Source: a virus
Length of the DNA stretch: 24,675 nucleotides
Reading direction: 5' to 3' (one strand)
Virus record (IMG/VR): IMGVR_UViG_3300030101_003780
Location: 3,015-27,689 of that record
Positions within the stretch are counted from its first letter, which is position 1; the number at the start of each line of letters is the position of its first letter. Below the pieces are notes generated by a model, which saw only the letters and a list, made by a program, of their open reading frames with translations, did no database searches and was not told the DNA's origin. The translations under genes and the position numbers were made by a program. Positions 21,262 through 24,675 of the stretch are shown here, piece after piece.

Positions 21262-22961
21262 AGGGTTCTGATTGTGTAGTTATTAGGAATATTTGTGGAG
21301 GTTTCTGTCTGTTCAGTCATCTCCTGACCAATGGACATGATCAGGGAGATCACACCATCAATCTTGTCTCCTGACTTCTCTTTGTCAGGTTTGATGTTGC
21401 CACTGGGATCAGTCTTCAGGACCACGTTCCCAAACATCCATCTCATCACAGGATCACACCCATGTTGAATCTTCCCTTCACTCATTAACCTCTCAACGGA
21501 TTTGGATGGTGTTGACATTGAGACAAAACCTTGTCCATAGGGTTTCATTGACAGTCCATCAGAGGCAAGGTTGATCACACACTGAGAAGAGTTGAATCTG
21601 TCAAATGCAATGGACTTGATGTTGTATTTGGAGGCAAGTGGATCAGGATCATGTTTGACCTGTCCATCTGTGATGTGATATCCAGTGATGAACCTCCTAA
21701 TGGAATCATAGTCTGTGACATTGCCCTCAGTGATGAACACATTGGGCAGTGAACTGAAGTCCTGATAAATTCTTGACCCTGTTGATTGGAGTCTCTTGTT
21801 TACTGTCTCTTCTGGGATCCAGTACCAACTCCGTGTGAGATATCCTCCACCCTCAAGTCTCCACACCAATGAGAGTGCAGTGATGTCTGAGACTGATGCA
21901 AGATCCAGTCCTCCCCAACAGGGTTCACTGGGATCAGGTTCCATGTCTTCCTGATCTGACATGACAACCTCATCAGAGATCCATGTTGCAGATGAAGAGA
22001 CCCACTCATTGCAGTGCTTGGTCCTAAAGTTCACAAGCATGCTCCCACCATAATTCTGAGACTGTTGCAACTCCTTCTCCAAGTAGGACTCAGGGAGTGT
22101 CACATTCAGGGATGGATTTGCCTTGATCCACACATCAGGATCTGTGAAGTCATCATCCTCATCCAGTGTGTATATAAGAGCAAACAGAGAGTCATCTTGT
22201 GACTTGCCTTCCAAGACATCACATGTGCTCCTCATCATGTGAAAGCATGGGGAGTTGATGTTGAATCCTGCAGTGGTGATGATTGCAATCAGAGGAGATG
22301 TCCTTGATCCTGTTGCACTCTTCAAGACGTTCAGGAGATCTGCATCCTTGTGTGCATGGAACTCATCAAGGACTGCACAGTGCACATTGAGTCCATCAAG
22401 ACTCTTCGCATCACTGGACAGGGGTTCTGCTTTTGAATGACTGGAAGGGACTGCAAGGTTATTCCTGAGGATCTTGATCCGTTTGTTGAGATGTGGTGAT
22501 GACCTGACCATCCTTGTGGCTTCATCATGACAGATCCTTGCTTGATCTCTCTTTGTTGCTCCCCATACAACCTCACTCCCCTGTTCACCATCAAAGTCAA
22601 GCATGGCAAGACCGATCCCTGCAAGGAGTTGGGTCTTCCCGTTTTTTCTTGCAACCTGACAGTAAAAGGTTGAGAACCGCCTTGACCCATCATCTCTCTT
22701 CCATCCAAAGATGTTTGCAATTGCGAACTGTTGCCAAGGGAGAAGTGTGAAGGGTTGTCCTGCCCACTTGCCTTTGGAATGATGAAGGAATCTCTCAAAG
22801 AACTGGATGAACCTGTGTGCATCATTGTGATCAAACCAAAGACCCCTATCATGACAGTTGTTTAAGTCATCAAGGTGTCTCTGACAGGCAAGGGTGATCC
22901 ATTTGGATGTGGTGATCTTGCCATTGATCACATCATGTGCATACTGGTCCCAAACTGTCAT
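21258..22961 (-). CDS. terL: Terminase large subunit (HK97 / Terminase_1 type)
   Basis: The large terminase pumps phage DNA into the prohead and cuts it. The 567 residues show the ATPase part first: LPWQQFAIANIFGWKRDDGSRRF (about 74-96), Walker A-like VARKNGKT (103-110), and Walker B AVLDEFHAHK (196-205, D199 and E200), with the motif IAIITTAGFN (225-234). The nuclease part has GGLDLASVSDITALSL (350-365, D353 and D359) and ends with DKIDGVISLIMS, which supplies the last acidic residue. The pattern fits the HK97-like group that works with a P27-type small subunit, found next to it with a 4-base overlap. Confidence 0.95.
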   Translation of the reverse strand: MTVWDQYAHDVINGKITTSKWITLACQRHLDDLNNCHDRGLWFDHNDAHRFIQFFERFLHHSKGKWAGQPFTLLPWQQFAIANIFGWKRDDGSRRFSTFYCQVARKNGKTQLLAGIGLAMLDFDGEQGSEVVWGATKRDQARICHDEATRMVRSSPHLNKRIKILRNNLAVPSSHSKAEPLSSDAKSLDGLNVHCAVLDEFHAHKDADLLNVLKSATGSRTSPLIAIITTAGFNINSPCFHMMRSTCDVLEGKSQDDSLFALIYTLDEDDDFTDPDVWIKANPSLNVTLPESYLEKELQQSQNYGGSMLVNFRTKHCNEWVSSSATWISDEVVMSDQEDMEPDPSEPCWGGLDLASVSDITALSLVWRLEGGGYLTRSWYWIPEETVNKRLQSTGSRIYQDFSSLPNVFITEGNVTDYDSIRRFITGYHITDGQVKHDPDPLASKYNIKSIAFDRFNSSQCVINLASDGLSMKPYGQGFVSMSTPSKSVERLMSEGKIQHGCDPVMRWMFGNVVLKTDPSGNIKPDKEKSGDKIDGVISLIMSIGQEMTEQTETSTNIPNNYTIRTL

Positions 22962-23428
22962 CCACTTGATCCTGTTTTTAGGGTGAGATATGGATCCTCA
23001 AGATCCTTCTTGATGTTGCTGAATGACATCAACTTCTCCCTATCTGCAGGAGAGAGTCCCAACTTTGCTGAAAGTGTCAGGACATTCTTGACTGCACGTT
23101 CAAATGCAGTGAAGGTCCCTGTGATGTTTGTTGCACCTGAGTCAAACTCTTGGACTACATCATCAAGATCCTTGATCTCATTGGATGCCTGAATCATGAT
23201 GTCAATATTTTTGGCAAGGACACTCAACAACATTGCATCCACCTGATAAAGGACAGATGCATCATTCAGGTGATCAATGGTCAGATCATAAAAGTGACGT
23301 GCACTCTCATTCAGGTAAATCACAGGGTCAGGGAACTCAGACCTGTCAACTGTTGACTCCCTTGGAGTGATGTCACGATCAGGACGAAGTGTCCCTTGAA
23401 CTGCTTTGAGTGTTTTGCTTTTCTTCAT
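22958..23428 (-). CDS. terS: Terminase small subunit (P27 family)
   Basis: The 156-residue protein should recognise the packaging site and load the large subunit. The family pattern is present: KTLKAVQGTLRPDRD near the start, PDPVIYLNESARHFYDLTIDHLNDASVLYQVDAMLLSVLAKNIDIMIQAS (about 34-83; the L-x-x-x-D-xxxL phrase is typical of P27), and a C-terminal part AFERAVKNVLTLSAKLGLSPADREKLM (about 108-135), which matches the family's 'LGLSPxxRxKL' end. It directly precedes the large subunit with a 4-base overlap. Confidence 0.9.
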   Translation of the reverse strand: MKKSKTLKAVQGTLRPDRDITPRESTVDRSEFPDPVIYLNESARHFYDLTIDHLNDASVLYQVDAMLLSVLAKNIDIMIQASNEIKDLDDVVQEFDSGATNITGTFTAFERAVKNVLTLSAKLGLSPADREKLMSFSNIKKDLEDPYLTLKTGSSG

Positions 23429-23434
23429 AGTTGT

Positions 23435-24352
23435 TTAAAGTCCACAATGTCCAGAGTCACAGTCTGACTCCCACTCCTCCAAGTCAAGGGTCATCTGTGT
23501 TCTGTGTTTTTTTATTTCTTCATATTTCATCTCACTCTTCCACGTGCCTTGAAGCCTGCCATTGAGACGGTCCTTCTCATCCCAAAAAACTCCTTTGGAT
23601 GCTGATTTTTGTCTGAGGATCTTCAACTTCTCTTGCTCCTTCCTATTGAACCAACTCATCTTATTTGGATGTGCCTCAAACATCTGTCTGAGGAGAAGTG
23701 GGTTTCTGTGAAAACATCCAACACAGTTGTTAAGAGGTGCAAACCTCACTGGCTTGTCCTTCCAAAACTCCACAATCTGATCCTTGAAGATTCCATCATC
23801 AATCAGTGGGAATGTTGGAGTCTGCCACGCAATTGTCTCCCATTTGTTTTTGCCATTTGGATGCTTTCCAACAACATCCTTGAACTCAAGGAGACCATCA
23901 TCATTGAGACGGTCCTTCATATTGTTTGCCCGTCTTTGCTCATTTGCCCTGAACCCAATCTGCATCTTGACTGGATCGGTGCATGTTGATCTCCACTGCC
24001 TGAACAGTGGTCTCAATTTCATCTCAACAGTGCAATATCTGTGGAGCTTGTTTGGCAACCATCCTCCCTTGTGTTCAACCACATCATCAAAAGTGCTTCC
24101 CACAACCATGTCAATGGATCTCCCCATGTACTGCTCCAAGTCCATCATGGTGTAGATGATCATGTCATCCTCAAGTGTCCCAATGACCTCACTCCCTGTT
24201 TTCTCTTGAATATATTGGGAGCATGCAGGGTCAGTGAATGCACAATCTGTGTCAGTGGTTGTGACCAGTGCAAACCAGTTGAAGTCTGAGGGATAGTTGA
24301 CTGCAACATATGCGGATGTCATGCCTCCTGATATGCTTGTGACAGTCTTCAT
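23435..24352 (-). CDS. PAPS reductase-like PP-loop enzyme
   Basis: The 305-residue protein belongs to the adenine nucleotide alpha hydrolase superfamily. The PP-loop SGGMTSAY (8-15) binds ATP or an adenylated substrate, and HRYCTVEMKLRPL (104-116) matches the RxCTxxLKxxP phrase of PAPS reductases and related thiolation enzymes. It also has a CVGCFHRNPLL segment (210-220) and a C-terminal CDSGHC (298-303), so thiol or Fe-S chemistry is plausible. Phages carry many such genes of unknown substrate; possibilities include sulfur transfer, or nucleic acid modification. It precedes the small terminase gene by six bases and overlaps the gene before it by 4, so it is co-transcribed with packaging genes. 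Confidence 0.75.
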   Translation of the reverse strand: MKTVTSISGGMTSAYVAVNYPSDFNWFALVTTTDTDCAFTDPACSQYIQEKTGSEVIGTLEDDMIIYTMMDLEQYMGRSIDMVVGSTFDDVVEHKGGWLPNKLHRYCTVEMKLRPLFRQWRSTCTDPVKMQIGFRANEQRRANNMKDRLNDDGLLEFKDVVGKHPNGKNKWETIAWQTPTFPLIDDGIFKDQIVEFWKDKPVRFAPLNNCVGCFHRNPLLLRQMFEAHPNKMSWFNRKEQEKLKILRQKSASKGVFWDEKDRLNGRLQGTWKSEMKYEEIKKHRTQMTLDLEEWESDCDSGHCGL

Positions 24353-24636
24353 AGTGTGTCAGTGTAGAACAGGAAGTCAGAGTCATTTCCACTGTCCTCC
24401 TCCCAGTCACAGATTTGCTCCTCCAAGTCCTGAAGGATCTTGAGACTCACCAACTCAAAGACAATCTCAGTGATGTCTGTCCCTTTGAAGATGAATCTTG
24501 TGAGTTCCACACTTGAGTTCTCAGGAGGTTGTCCTGATCCATCTGAATAATATGGAACACCACTGTCTCCTTTGTGGTATATGTATTCAACCTCCACTGC
24601 AGGATCTGTGGTCACTTCCCAATCAAACCATCTCAT
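24349..24636 (-). CDS. Hypothetical acidic protein
   Basis: The 95-residue product is strongly acidic (SVELTRFIFKGTDITEIVFELVSL, CDWEEDSGNDSDFLF) and I do not recognise it. It may be a small globular protein with strands at both ends. A strong ribosome site (GGAGGGGGAG) lies just before the ATG, and its stop overlaps the PP-loop gene's start by 4 bases, so both are likely translated together. It could be a partner of the PP-loop enzyme, but only neighbourhood supports this. Confidence 0.6.
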   Translation of the reverse strand: MRWFDWEVTTDPAVEVEYIYHKGDSGVPYYSDGSGQPPENSSVELTRFIFKGTDITEIVFELVSLKILQDLEEQICDWEEDSGNDSDFLFYTDTL

Positions 24637-24675
24637 GACTCCCCCTCCGATTCTCTGCCTGAAAAAAGAGAAGAC
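24633..24675 (-). CDS. Possible C-terminal end of an upstream gene
   Basis: On the minus strand one frame is open from the window edge and stops at TGA in a 4-base ATGA overlap with the next gene, giving a tail of about 13 residues (SSLFSGRESEGES). The junction style is the same as elsewhere in the block, but the piece is too short to identify. Confidence 0.35.
   Translation of the reverse strand, partial: SSLFSGRESEGES

Noticed and set aside
1-24675. CRISPR arrays, insertion sequences, rRNA genes and terminal repeats between the two window ends
   Set aside because: I saw no regularly spaced repeats beyond the attP arms, no transposase motifs and no shared sequence between the two ends.

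Overview
The window reads as a contiguous piece of a temperate tailed phage (or prophage) with siphovirus morphology: HK97-type terminase, portal, protease and capsid, a long tape measure, a tail tube protein, and a tyrosine integrase beside a recognisable attP-like region. I see no host gene, rRNA or complete tRNA. The host is probably a Bacteroidota-like bacterium, because the integrase and several small replication proteins resemble families I associate with that group; this is inference. Base composition is moderate in GC but strikingly poor in CpG. Coding is very dense, with many 4-base start/stop overlaps.

Layout. (1) Bases 1-3126, plus strand: a replication/early operon with a 5'-truncated unknown gene, a stand-alone DnaA domain IV-like protein, an SSB-tail-like protein, a Twinkle/DnaB-type helicase and three small unknowns. 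(2) 3104-4743: the integrase on the minus strand, then a 266-base non-coding segment with a tRNA 3'-end remnant, a terminator and flanking tandem 12-base repeats; together these look like attP with integrase arm sites. (3) 4744-6386, plus strand: a GTA-type holin, a metallophosphoesterase and a 53-residue membrane protein. (4) 6366-7413, minus strand: VRR-NUC nuclease, T7-lysozyme-like amidase and a small membrane/coiled-coil protein. (5) 7447-24675, minus strand, in transcription order from the right: unknown genes, a PAPS-reductase-like PP-loop enzyme, small and large terminase, a small unknown, portal, a three-part prohead protease, major capsid, connector, head closure, gp10-like neck protein, tail terminator, a Cys/His and Lys-rich small protein, tail tube, the tail chaperone pair with a -1 frameshift signal, tape measure, and a 1111-residue tail hub/tip protein ending in a discoidin-like domain.

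The genes form a standard package-assemble-lyse programme. Two features stand out. A 13-base palindrome of the form TTGAC-NNN-GTCAA occurs four times, each time at the head of a gene block (holin block, portal/capsid block, tail tube block, lysis block), suggesting a phage-specific regulon. The tail chaperone genes carry a textbook slippery heptamer followed by a 13-bp hairpin. No repressor, excisionase or methyltransferase is visible in the window; they may lie outside it.
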